DNA from: Chloroflexota bacterium | GTDB lineage: Bacteria > Chloroflexota > Anaerolineae > UBA3071 | DNA length: 19,998 nucleotides | Reading direction: 5' to 3' | Assembly: GCA_014383605.1 (NCBI GenBank) | Contig: JACNHM010000296.1 | Coordinates: 1-19,998, forward strand | Shown: piece by piece, positions 13,446-19,998 of the stretch | Numbering within the stretch: the stretch's first letter is position 1 | Layout of the letters: each line of letters begins with the position of its first letter | Made by a program: the position numbers and the translations under genes | The notes under the pieces: generated by a model | Seen by the model: the letters and a program-made list of their open reading frames with translations, nothing else | Told to the model about the DNA's origin: nothing | Databases searched by the model: none

Positions 13446-13474
13446 TTGGCACTTCGGTCAGACTGTGGTACAAT
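13446..13474 (+). promoter_or_regulatory. Sigma-70 promoter for the DUF6391 gene
   Basis: TTGGCA (13446-13451) and TACAAT (13469-13474) are 17 bases apart, each matching 5 of 6 consensus bases. Transcription would start near 13481, leaving a leader of about 100 bases. Confidence 0.65.
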
Positions 13475-13503
13475 GAGGACAACGAGGCCACAAACAAACG
13501 AGT

Positions 13504-13543
13504 AGACGAGGGCAAAGCCACGCGCGGGGGTGGCTCCCCGTCT
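13504..13543 (+). promoter_or_regulatory. Structured 5' leader hairpin
   Basis: In the leader of the DUF6391 gene AGACG/CGTCT, GGG/CCC and GCCAC/GTGGC form an interrupted stem of 13 bp with an eight-base loop. It ends about 26 bases before the ribosome binding site. It may affect translation or simply stabilise the leader; no known riboswitch is recognised. Confidence 0.35.
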
Positions 13544-13579
13544 GCTTGTGTCCTGTTTCTCTGAACCGCGGAGGCAAAG

Positions 13580-14077
13580 GTGAGATTGTTTCGTTCGTTG
13601 ATAGAACGTGTGCCCCAGAATCACGCCGTGGAGCACGCGACCATGCATTTGCTCTCGCAGCGCTATCCGTCATTGCGCTTGGCCGGCCGCACCACGGCCA
13701 GCGGGTTCCTGCTCTACGGCCAGGTCGCCACCGAGGCGATAGCCGAGACGGTAATGGAAGCGCTGGATCGCTTGCGGGGCGGGGAGGACGAGCTGGCTGT
13801 TCACCCCAACTGCGGGACCAATATCGTTGTGGGCGGTATGCTGGCGGGCCTGGCAGCGTGGCTGGCCACCAGCGGACGACGTCGCTCTCTCTGGGAACAG
13901 GTGCCCACGGCGTTGCTGGCAGCCACGGCCGCCCTGCTGATCGCCCAGCCGCTGGGCCTGCTGGTGCAGGAACGTGTCACCACCTCGCCTGCAGTGGGCG
14001 ATCTGCGTCTGCGACAGGTGATCTCGGGGCAGTGGGGCAAGACGATGGCCCACCGCGTGGAGTTGGCGCGGCGCTGA
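13580..14077 (+). CDS. DUF6391 family membrane protein
   Basis: The 165-residue protein opens with a conserved motif NHAVEHATMHLLS (about 14-26), then AGRTTASGFLLYG and HPNCGTNIVVGG. The His/Glu-rich first motif looks like a metal or catalytic site. Two hydrophobic stretches (about 85-100 and 112-133) suggest a membrane hairpin. This matches what I know of DUF6391, found in Chloroflexi and cyanobacteria, whose function is not known. GTG 13580 follows GGAGG by six bases. It has its own promoter and ends before a bidirectional terminator shared with mreB. Confidence 0.75.
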   Translation: MRLFRSLIERVPQNHAVEHATMHLLSQRYPSLRLAGRTTASGFLLYGQVATEAIAETVMEALDRLRGGEDELAVHPNCGTNIVVGGMLAGLAAWLATSGRRRSLWEQVPTALLAATAALLIAQPLGLLVQERVTTSPAVGDLRLRQVISGQWGKTMAHRVELARR

Positions 14078-14163
14078 GCCGCTGAAGGGCCAGAGCAGAC
14101 GTCATCTTTCGACAGGTGCATCCTGAGCGAAGTCGCAGGGCTCAAAACGACTTCTGTTCGCGC

Positions 14164-14194
14164 AAACGGGGAGCCGAGAAGGGCTCCCCGTTTT
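14164..14194. terminator. Bidirectional terminator between the DUF6391 gene and mreB
   Basis: AAACGGGGAGCC (14164-14175) pairs perfectly with GGCTCCCCGTTT (14182-14193) around GAGAAG. The plus strand continues TTTT and the minus strand ends in TTTG, so it can stop both convergent transcripts. Confidence 0.85.
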
Positions 14195-14219
14195 GTAGTT
14201 CACCCGACGAACACAGGCG

Positions 14220-15224
14220 TTACGGCGTTGGCAACACCCGCTTCATGACGCTGTAATTCTCCAGCGCCTTGCCTGCACCGATGGCCACGCAGGAGATGGG
14301 ATCTTCGGCCACGTAGCAGGGCACGCCGGTCTCGCGAGTCAGCAGCCGGTCCAGGTTACGCAGCAGCCCGCCCCCGCCTGTGAGCATCATGCCGCGATCA
14401 ATGATGTCCGCCGCCAGCTCCGGCGGGGTCTTCTCCAGCACGCCCTTGACGGTGCCCACGACGGCAGCCAGCGGCTCGGCGATGGCCTCGGTCACCTCGT
14501 TGGAGCTGATGGCGATGGTCTTGGGCAACCCGCTGACCTGGTCTCGGCCGCGCACCTCCAGAGATGTCTCCTCCTCCACGGGCAAGGCGCTGCCGATCTG
14601 GATCTTGATCTCCTCGGCCGTGGATTCGCCCACCAGCAGGTTGTACTTGCGACGGATGTAGTTGATGATCGCTTCGTCGGTGCGATTGCCGCCCACGCGC
14701 ACCGAGCTGAAGGCCACGATGTCGTACATGGAGACCACGGCCGCCTCGGTGGTGCCGCCGCCGATGTCCACCACCATGTTGCCTGTGGGGGTGCCGATGG
14801 GCAACCCCGCGCCGTAGGCCGCGGCCAGCGGTTCGGGGATCAGGTAGGCTTCCTTGGCACCCGCCTGCACCGCGGCGTCGTGTACGGCTCGGCTCTCCAC
14901 GCTGGTCACCCCCACGGGGATGCTGATCATCACCAGCGGCTTGAAGACCGGTCTCTGACCGATGGCTTTCTGGATGAAGTAGCGCAGCATGGCCTCGGTC
15001 ACCACGTAGTCGGCGATGACGCCATCGCGCATCGGCCGCGAGACCTCGATGCTTTCGGCGGTGCGGCCCAGCATGTCCCGTGCTTCTTGACCTATGGCCA
15101 CGATCTTGTTGTCGCGGGTGGAGATGGCGACAACAGAAGGCTCGCGCAAGATCATGCCCCGTCCTTTGACGTACACCCGCACGTGCACCGTGCCCAGGTC
15201 AATCCCGATCAGCTTCTCAAACAA
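14220..15224 (-). CDS. mreB: Rod shape-determining protein MreB
   Basis: The 334-residue product is a full-length bacterial actin. It shows phosphate-1 [16 protein letters not shown], phosphate-2 [16 protein letters not shown] (about 155-170), [27 protein letters not shown] and the adenosine motif [14 protein letters not shown]. MreB forms membrane-bound filaments that direct side-wall growth in rod and filamentous cells. Phosphate-1 has TVHVRVY where most MreBs have TANTLVY, a small departure. The start is TTG at 15224, with AGGGGG five bases upstream on the minus strand. No mreC, mreD, pbp2 or rodA is beside it. A minus-strand promoter at 15463-15491 would give a leader of about 230 bases that contains a word repeat. 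Confidence 0.94.
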   Translation of the reverse strand: MFEKLIGIDLGTVHVRVYVKGRGMILREPSVVAISTRDNKIVAIGQEARDMLGRTAESIEVSRPMRDGVIADYVVTEAMLRYFIQKAIGQRPVFKPLVMISIPVGVTSVESRAVHDAAVQAGAKEAYLIPEPLAAAYGAGLPIGTPTGNMVVDIGGGTTEAAVVSMYDIVAFSSVRVGGNRTDEAIINYIRRKYNLLVGESTAEEIKIQIGSALPVEEETSLEVRGRDQVSGLPKTIAISSNEVTEAIAEPLAAVVGTVKGVLEKTPPELAADIIDRGMMLTGGGGLLRNLDRLLTRETGVPCYVAEDPISCVAIGAGKALENYSVMKRVLPTP

Positions 15225-15234
15225 TGTGTCCCCC

Positions 15235-15308
15235 TGTGCGCAAAACGTAAGGCGTAATGCGCAAAACGCAACATTTCGACTTTACGTTTTACGTTTCACG
15301 CAGTACGT
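15235..15308. repeat. Reiterated-word palindrome, second CGTAAAACG-type copy
   Basis: Words such as GCGCAAAACGTAAGGCGTAA are followed by TTTACGTTTTACGTTTCACG at 15281-15300, identical over 20 bases to 5671-5690. It lies just upstream of mreB, inside its predicted leader. Confidence 0.85.
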
Positions 15309-15462
15309 CCAGACAGCCCCTTAGCGCAGCTCCTACACGTGCTCGCTGTGTCAGCTACCCTCTGATGCGTGACATCACGGTTCACGGATCATGCATTACG
15401 CCTGCGGTAGTCCTCTTTCCAGCTTTCCCGTGCCTTTAGCATACGGCACAGCAAGCGGTGAG

Positions 15463-15491
15463 ATTATAACAGAGGACGGATTTCCACGCAA
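15463..15491 (-). promoter_or_regulatory. Likely mreB promoter
   Basis: On the minus strand TTGCGT (15491-15486) and a perfect TATAAT (15468-15463) are 17 bases apart. The rest of the 15225-15655 gap holds the word repeat and a weak plus-strand TATTAT box at 15563-15568 that could serve the amidohydrolase gene. Confidence 0.55.
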
Positions 15492-15655
15492 ACCTGAAAG
15501 CCTATGTGCAACCGGGAAAACGCGTCACTGCTGGCCTTTTGCAGGGTCGGATACACCTGTGCTATTATCTCTGTCGGTTCCCTATCGGCCTCCTGTGCGG
15601 CAGCCAGCAGCACAGGGCGGCGGTCGGGAGACCATCTCAAACAAAGGTGGAGAGA

Positions 15656-17416
15656 ATGCACGCTGATCTGATCCTGACCAACGGCCGCGTCCACACCATG
15701 GACGCGGCGCGGCCGCGGGCGGAAGCCGTGGCCGTGACCGGCAACCGCATCCTGGCCATGGGGCGCGCAGCCGACATCACCCCCCTGCGCGGGCCGCAGA
15801 CGCAAGTCATTGACCTGGGCGGCCGGACGTTGCTGCCCGCTTTCGCCGACAGCCACGTGCACTTCGTGAAGTACGCCCTGGCCCGCCAGCGCATGGCCCT
15901 GAGCGCGACCCGCTCCGCTGAGGAGGTAGCCACCATCGTCGCCCAACGGGCCGCCAGCACGCCGCCGGGCCACTGGCTGCGCGGCTCCGGCTGGGACCGC
16001 AACGTCTGGCGCGACACGACGTTGCCCACGAAAACACTGCTGGACGCCGCCGCGCCCGACCGTCCCGTGGCCCTGGACAGCAAGGACCTGCACAGCCTGT
16101 GGGTGAACTCGCCGGCGTTGGCGCAGGCGGGGATCACGGCGGCTACGCCCGATCCGCCCGGCGGCGTCATCGTGCGCGACCCGCACACGGGCGAGCCCAC
16201 CGGCATCCTGCTGGAAAGAGCCTGCAAGCTGGTTTCCCGCGTCTATCCTCCGCCCACGCTGGAGACGTGTGCGGAAGCAATCCGGGCGACCATACCCCTG
16301 GCCTGGGCGGCGGGCATCACCTCCATCCACCAGATGGGCGATGCGCCGGATGGTCGCGCCTTCCGCGCCTTTCAGCTCCTGAACCAGCGCGGCGAGTTGG
16401 GGCTGCGCGTGCTCACCTACCTGCCGCGGGAGAATCTGGACGCGGCCATCGCCGTGGGCTTGCGCAGCGGCTTCGGCGACCGGCGGCTGCGCATCGGCGG
16501 CGTCAAGCTCTTCGCCGACGGCTCGTTGGGCTCACACACGGCCTGGATGCTGGAGCCTTTCCAGGACGAGCCGCACAACCGCGGCGTGGGCTGGCTGGAG
16601 CCGGAGGAACTGCAGGAGCTGGTCCGCCAGGCGAGTTGCGCTGGCCTCAGCGTGGCCGTGCACGCCCTCGGCGATCGCGCCAACCGCGAGGTCATCGAGG
16701 CCATCGCCGCCGCCCGCCGAGCGGAGAATCAGACCCCTCCCCCTGCCAGGGGGAGGCTGGGAGGGGGTGGGGGTTACGACGCGGGGTCAACACCGCCGAA
16801 CGAAACCCTGCTTGACTTCAGGTCGGAGGGCTCACCCTCCCCTAACCCCTCCCTCAGAGGGAGGGGAAATCCTCTGCGCCACCGCATCGAGCACGTGCAA
16901 CTCCTGCACCCCGACGACATCCCCCGCCTGGCGCGGTATCGCATCATCGCCTCCATGCAGCCCACCCACTGCCCCGCCGACATGGCCATGGCTGACCTCC
17001 ACTGGGGCGAGCCGCGCTGCGCGAGCGCCTACGCCTGGCGCAGCCTGCTCGACGCCGGCGTGGTCCTGGCCTTCGGCTCCGACGCGCCGGTAGAGTCCCT
17101 GGACGTGCTGCCCGGCATCCACGCCGCCGTGACCCGCCGCCGCGCCGATGGCTCGCCGGGTCCCGGAGGATGGCATCCGGAGCAGCGCTTGCGCGTGGCC
17201 GAAGCGGTGCACGGTTACACGCTGGGCGCGGCCTACGCCGCCGGCGAGGAGCGTTGGCGGGGCAGCATCACACCGGGCAAACTGGCCGACCTGGTGGTCC
17301 TCTCCGACGACATCTTCGCCAGCGAGCCGATGGACATCCTCGCCGCCCGCGTGGCGATCACTATCTTCGACGGACGCCTGGTCTATTCGAGACAAGGGGA
17401 GGGGGTGAGGGGGTGA
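15656..17416 (+). CDS. YtcJ-like amidohydrolase (Amidohydro_3) with in-frame repeat insertion
   Basis: The 586-residue protein is a metal-dependent amidohydrolase of the YtcJ type. It begins ADLILTNGRVHTMD, has the metal motif DSHVHF (His67, His69), GVKLFADGSLGSHTA, VAVHALGDRAN (His336), HRIEHVQ (His409, His413), FGSDAPVES (Asp476) and the C-terminal strand KLADLVVLS. Such enzymes hydrolyse amide or related bonds; the substrate is unknown. Between Glu357 and Asn405 lie about 46 residues rich in Pro, Gly and Arg, encoded by a palindromic repeat, that interrupt the normally short link before HRIEHVQ. ATG 15656 follows AAGGTGGAG; the frame is open back to 15506, but that part looks non-coding. 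The end overlaps the convergent GNAT gene by 56 bases. Confidence 0.9.
   Translation: MHADLILTNGRVHTMDAARPRAEAVAVTGNRILAMGRAADITPLRGPQTQVIDLGGRTLLPAFADSHVHFVKYALARQRMALSATRSAEEVATIVAQRAASTPPGHWLRGSGWDRNVWRDTTLPTKTLLDAAAPDRPVALDSKDLHSLWVNSPALAQAGITAATPDPPGGVIVRDPHTGEPTGILLERACKLVSRVYPPPTLETCAEAIRATIPLAWAAGITSIHQMGDAPDGRAFRAFQLLNQRGELGLRVLTYLPRENLDAAIAVGLRSGFGDRRLRIGGVKLFADGSLGSHTAWMLEPFQDEPHNRGVGWLEPEELQELVRQASCAGLSVAVHALGDRANREVIEAIAAARRAENQTPPPARGRLGGGGGYDAGSTPPNETLLDFRSEGSPSPNPSLRGRGNPLRHRIEHVQLLHPDDIPRLARYRIIASMQPTHCPADMAMADLHWGEPRCASAYAWRSLLDAGVVLAFGSDAPVESLDVLPGIHAAVTRRRADGSPGPGGWHPEQRLRVAEAVHGYTLGAAYAAGEERWRGSITPGKLADLVVLSDDIFASEPMDILAARVAITIFDGRLVYSRQGEGVRG
16730..16870. repeat. Palindromic repeat inserted in frame within the amidohydrolase gene
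   Basis: The left hairpin is CCTCCCCCT/AGGGGGAGG (16736-16744 and 16748-16756); the right one is CCCCTCCCT/AGGGAGGGG (16846-16854 and 16858-16866). The two halves are inverted with respect to each other, with a non-repetitive middle. The length, about 141 bases, is a multiple of three and contains no stop in the gene frame. C/G tracts of this kind are typical of intergenic repeats. Confidence 0.8.
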
Positions 17417-18110
17417 CAAGGAGAGGATGAGGTCTCCCTGGCTCCTTGTCACCGTGTCTCCTTGTCTCAGATGTCAGGCGCCGGCCAAACAGCAGGTTCT
17501 TCACCGGTTCGGCGATGAGCCCTTCCCACAGCCGCGTGCGGCGAGCCTCCAGCAACTCAAACCCCTGCGAACGGTAGAGACGCACGGCGGCCGTGTTCAG
17601 TGTCGTCGTCTCCAGATGCACGCCGGCCACACCCTCTGTCCGTAGTTGCGCCAGGTACGCGGTCATCAGCCGTTCCCCCAGGCCCCGGCCGCGCCAGCCG
17701 GCAGACACATTGATGTGCAGGTGCGCCGGATAGACCGTCGGATCCGCGGACGGAAACTCGCCACGCCGCGCAGCCAGCACCAGTCGGCCGATGTACCGCC
17801 ACGTCTTGCGGGCCATGCGGTAGCGACCGCAAAGCAGACGCAGCAGTACGCGGGGCAGAAGACGCCGCCACAAGGTGCGCCGCTGGCGCAACGTATCCGG
17901 GCATCCGGTCAGATAGCCCACCACCTGGCCTTCAGCTTCAGCCACCCAGACATAGCCCGGCGCGTAGTCGGTGTAGTAGGCCACGAAGAGGTCCAGGAAG
18001 TGTTGCCGGTCATCCAGGTAGGTCTCAATGGGCTGGCCAAAGAAGGCGGTATCGCCAGCGATGCGGTGCACCGCTTCCCGGTCGGCTGGACGATAGCGTC
18101 GTACTTGCAT
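17361..18110 (-). CDS. GNAT family N-acetyltransferase with repeat-encoded C-terminal tail
   Basis: The 249-residue protein begins MQVRRYRPADREAVHRIAGD, the usual GNAT start, and carries the acetyl-CoA binding motif VSAGWRGRGLGERLMTAYL, then TLNTAAVRLYRSQGFE. GNAT enzymes move an acetyl group from acetyl-CoA to an amine; the acceptor is unknown. The normal fold ends near residue 211 (LLFGRRL). The last 38 residues come from a word repeat at about 17417-17470 and then antisense to the amidohydrolase gene, suggesting loss of the original stop. ATG 18110 starts five bases after the stop of the lipoprotein gene, with little ribosome binding site, so translation is probably coupled. The open frame extends to 18254 inside that gene, but this part is a shadow. 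Confidence 0.85.
   Translation of the reverse strand: MQVRRYRPADREAVHRIAGDTAFFGQPIETYLDDRQHFLDLFVAYYTDYAPGYVWVAEAEGQVVGYLTGCPDTLRQRRTLWRRLLPRVLLRLLCGRYRMARKTWRYIGRLVLAARRGEFPSADPTVYPAHLHINVSAGWRGRGLGERLMTAYLAQLRTEGVAGVHLETTTLNTAAVRLYRSQGFELLEARRTRLWEGLIAEPVKNLLFGRRLTSETRRHGDKEPGRPHPLLVTPSPPPLVSNRPGVRRR
17387..17466. repeat. Reiterated-word palindrome, ACAAGGAG type, at a convergent gene junction
   Basis: GGTGACAAGGAG (17412-17423) is perfectly complementary to CTCCTTGTCACC (17442-17453) around 18 bases. An outer pair, GAGACAAGG with CCTTGTCTC, adds nine more. It may act as a bidirectional terminator, though T tracts are lacking, and it forms part of both gene ends. Confidence 0.75.
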
Positions 18111-18114
18111 AAAG

Positions 18115-19107
18115 TCAGTCAACGATCTCGATCTGCTCTGGCTCGCGAATGATGATCTCCGGCGCGCCGTGGTACTCCTGCACCGTACCCGTGGCCCGCA
18201 CGCGGCGCTGCAGGAACATCTCCTCCGGCGGCGCCGGGAACCTGGCCGCGTCATCCGGGAAGATGACCAGCGTCAGCGTGTGCTGGTAGTCGGGATCGAA
18301 ATTGAGGAAAGTCACTTTGCCCGTGTTCTTGGTGCGCACGATGAGCCCTTCGACGGTGATCTGCTGACCGTAATACTGCGCCGCGTCCCGCCAGTCCACG
18401 ATGCCCTGGACGGGCGGGGCAGGCGTGGCTGTCGGCGGCTGCGGCGCGGCTTCCCCACCCACGACCTCGATCTGTTCCGGATCGCGCACGATGATCTCCG
18501 GCGCGCCTTGATACTCCACGATCTCTCCGGACACACGCACCGTGCGGCCGTAGTAGATCTCCTCTGGCGGTGCCGGGAACCTGGCCGCATCCTCGGGAAA
18601 GATGACCAACGTCAGCGTGTGCTGGTAGTCGGGATCGAAGTTGAGGAAGGTCACGTCACCTGTGCGGGACTTCCCTATCCGAACGATCACTCCTTCGACC
18701 GTGACCTTCTGGCCGTAGTACTGCTCCGCGTCCCGCCAGTCTACGACTCCCTCGACGGACAGGGCGGGCGTTGCCGTCGGCGATGGTCCCGCTTCCTTCT
18801 GCTGTACGGCGAGCACAGTGGGCGTAGGGGTTAAGGGGGAAGGGATAGGCGATGGAGTGGGCGCGGTGCGTGGTGTTGGCGTGGCCGTCGCGGTGGCCGT
18901 CGGCAGGCCAGGGGTGGCGGTCGCCGTGGGCGTGGCGGTGGGCGGCGCGGCGATGACGATAGGCGTAGATGTGGGCTCGCTCCGGCAGCCGCCCAGGAGG
19001 AGCAGGCAGAGCAAGGCTAAGCCCAGGCGACGGCGATACGGCAGGATAGCGCGCGATCCCCATCTTTCTGCCGCCCCGCAATGCCAGCCCTGGTTTCCGT
19101 TCCCCAC
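18115..19107 (-). CDS. Lipoprotein with Thr/Pro linker and two tandem OB-like domains
   Basis: The 330-residue protein has a signal peptide ending in the lipobox LLLLGGC (Cys at about residue 41), so it is probably anchored outside the cytoplasmic membrane. A low-complexity linker rich in Thr, Pro and Ala follows. Then come two domains of about 95 residues, VDWRDAEQYYGQKVTVEG and VDWRDAAQYYGQQITVEG, both continuing with TFLNFDPDYQHTLTLVIF and ending EQIEVV or EQIEIV. The alternating strands suggest an OB fold, which could bind nucleic acid or sugar, but the function is unknown. GTG 19107 follows AGGGGAG within the end of hsdS, whose stop lies one base away, so translation is probably coupled. 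The longer open frame to 19251 overlaps hsdS and is not used. Confidence 0.83.
   Translation of the reverse strand: MGNGNQGWHCGAAERWGSRAILPYRRRLGLALLCLLLLGGCRSEPTSTPIVIAAPPTATPTATATPGLPTATATATPTPRTAPTPSPIPSPLTPTPTVLAVQQKEAGPSPTATPALSVEGVVDWRDAEQYYGQKVTVEGVIVRIGKSRTGDVTFLNFDPDYQHTLTLVIFPEDAARFPAPPEEIYYGRTVRVSGEIVEYQGAPEIIVRDPEQIEVVGGEAAPQPPTATPAPPVQGIVDWRDAAQYYGQQITVEGLIVRTKNTGKVTFLNFDPDYQHTLTLVIFPDDAARFPAPPEEMFLQRRVRATGTVQEYHGAPEIIIREPEQIEIVD
18118..18405 (-). repeat. Tandem domain repeat, second (C-terminal) copy
   Basis: This segment encodes the second OB-like domain and is closely similar in DNA to 18466-18750, with a period of 339-345 bases. A 23-base stretch beginning at 18278 is identical to one beginning at 18617. 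Such identity in synonymous positions suggests recent duplication or gene conversion. Confidence 0.8.
18466..18750 (-). repeat. Tandem domain repeat, first (N-terminal) copy
   Basis: This segment encodes the first OB-like domain of the lipoprotein and is the partner of 18118-18405. A Pro/Ala-rich spacer (about 20 residues) separates the two domains. Confidence 0.8.
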
Positions 19108-19108
19108 T

Positions 19109-19998
19109 TCACAACTCCCCTCGAAACGCCTGGTCCAGCACCGACGGCAGCAAGGCACCCAGTTCCGCCTGCGTGGCCTCCTGCAAGGCGGTGAGTTCGT
19201 CCACCTGGGCTTGTAGATCATCCAAGTACGCGGCGATACGCTCTTGAACATCGAGAGCAGGTAAGGGGATCGTGATGCCCTGTAGAAGCCCCTTCCGAAG
19301 CCTGGGCAAAAGTAGGTTATGAGTCAGTTCAATGGCCTCTCCCAAGAACACGGGACTTCGCATGAAGTGGGCTAGATACTTGATGTCCACTAGCTCCGGG
19401 TTTGGTTGAAGCACATACTGATCCACGGAGCACACTCCTTCGCTGTCTGCGATCCAGACCTTATTGAGGTAGGGACGCAGATATCCATAGACGATCTCGC
19501 CTGGCGAGAACCTGAACTTTCTTCCTTCCAACTCCTCTGCGAGCAAGCGGTCCTCACCGATTCTTCTGCCCGTGTGTGACTCGACGTGCTGAAGACCGAC
19601 GAACGTAAGTGACCCAGACATACCAACCGATGGACGGACAAGGTCGTTCCTAAAACAGGTGATCTCTCTGATTGGCCGCGTGGGAGTCGACTCCTCTAGA
19701 GCACTAAAGAGTTGAGAAGAAAGTGCACCCCGTAGCGCCTCGGCTTCCTCCTGCGCCTTGACCCGCAACCCCTGCGCCTCTTCGACAAGCGCCGCCAGTT
19801 CTTCGATGCGGGCCACAATGCGGCGCTGTTCGTCGAGTGGGGGGAGGGGAATCTGCAATTCCAGTGTATGATGCGCTCGGATGGACGCGTAGTTAGTGGA
19901 TCCGCGCACGAACTCCTGGAACTGCCTCTCGACAGCACCTGAGCGGATGTAGTACTCGAGGAACTTCGGGTGACATACCTGGTCATCGATCTCATACA
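19109..19998 (-). CDS. hsdS: Type I restriction-modification specificity subunit, partial
   Basis: The gene runs off the right edge; 296 codons are visible and the N-terminus is missing. From the edge inward there is the end of the first target-recognition domain (HPKFLEYYIRSGA), then the first conserved hinge IPLPPLDEQRRIVARIEELA with a coiled coil. A second target-recognition domain follows (about 100 to 230 of the visible part), then the second hinge ITIPLPALDVQERIAAYLDD and a coiled coil ending DQAFRGEL. HsdS chooses the DNA sequence recognised by the HsdM methylase and HsdR nuclease, which should lie beyond the window. The GTG at 19909 is not the start, since conserved sequence continues before it. 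Its TGA stop is followed one base later by the lipoprotein GTG. Confidence 0.92.
   Translation of the reverse strand, partial: YEIDDQVCHPKFLEYYIRSGAVERQFQEFVRGSTNYASIRAHHTLELQIPLPPLDEQRRIVARIEELAALVEEAQGLRVKAQEEAEALRGALSSQLFSALEESTPTRPIREITCFRNDLVRPSVGMSGSLTFVGLQHVESHTGRRIGEDRLLAEELEGRKFRFSPGEIVYGYLRPYLNKVWIADSEGVCSVDQYVLQPNPELVDIKYLAHFMRSPVFLGEAIELTHNLLLPRLRKGLLQGITIPLPALDVQERIAAYLDDLQAQVDELTALQEATQAELGALLPSVLDQAFRGEL

Noticed and set aside
15506..15655. N-terminal extension of the amidohydrolase
   Set aside because: The 50 added residues have no family similarity, and ATG 15656 has AAGGTGGAG and begins exactly at the conserved strand.
1..19998. CRISPR arrays, tRNA or rRNA genes, insertion sequences with transposase, phage genes
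   Set aside because: No regularly spaced repeats with unique spacers, no tRNA-like GTTCRA arm in a cloverleaf, no transposase or integrase motifs were found on reading both strands.

Overview
The window is high-GC bacterial chromosome and looks like a member of the Chloroflexota (Anaerolineae/Caldilineae-like). This placement is inferred from the gene content: a DUF951 protein, a DUF6391 protein, a solitary mreB, a rubrerythrin-type rubredoxin gene, and many short palindromic 'word' repeats between genes. No rRNA or marker-gene comparison was possible. Both window edges cut a gene: an FtsH C-terminus on the left and a type I restriction specificity subunit on the right.

Layout. 1-5626 (+) is housekeeping: ftsH 3' end with terminator, a Gfo/Idh/MocA oxidoreductase, dnaN with a good promoter, a DUF951 protein, an MFS exporter-like protein and a NIF3-family protein. 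5754-10997 (+) is an exopolysaccharide block: a GT4 glycosyltransferase, a small unknown protein, two Wzz-type chain-length proteins, a CpsD/CapB-type ATPase with damaged nucleotide-binding motifs, and a long-form glucose-1-phosphate thymidylyltransferase. It is interrupted at 7299-7727 by a 430-bp stretch without protein genes. 11094-14077 (+) holds a stand-alone ComEC-type metallo-beta-lactamase domain protein, a winged-helix regulator with a degenerate receiver domain, a two-domain rubredoxin-like gene and a DUF6391 protein. 14220-15224 (-) is mreB. 15656-17416 (+) is a YtcJ-like amidohydrolase. 17361-19998 (-) is a possible operon of hsdS, a lipoprotein with two OB-like domains, and a GNAT acetyltransferase.

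The most interesting region is 7259-7680. Read on the minus strand it contains two related transcription units. Each has a TTGACA box, an exact 17-nt spacer and a TAYATT box. About 7 nt further on, each starts a predicted 85-89 nt three-way-junction RNA that opens and closes with the same helix. The two copies differ in that closing helix by a compensatory A-U to G-C change, and a second helix keeps its pairing although its sequence has drifted. Unit A ends in a terminator-like hairpin that pairs better as minus-strand RNA and lies inside the last codons of the plus-strand gene. I do not recognise the RNA family. It is my best candidate for something undescribed.

A second theme is intergenic palindromes built from reiterated short words. 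One 20-mer is identical at 5671-5690 and 15281-15300. Such elements also invade or extend proteins: an in-frame insertion of about 46 residues in the amidohydrolase, a repeat-encoded tail on Wzz1, and a lost stop codon in the GNAT gene. All functional statements are read from translated sequence and family knowledge; no database search was run.
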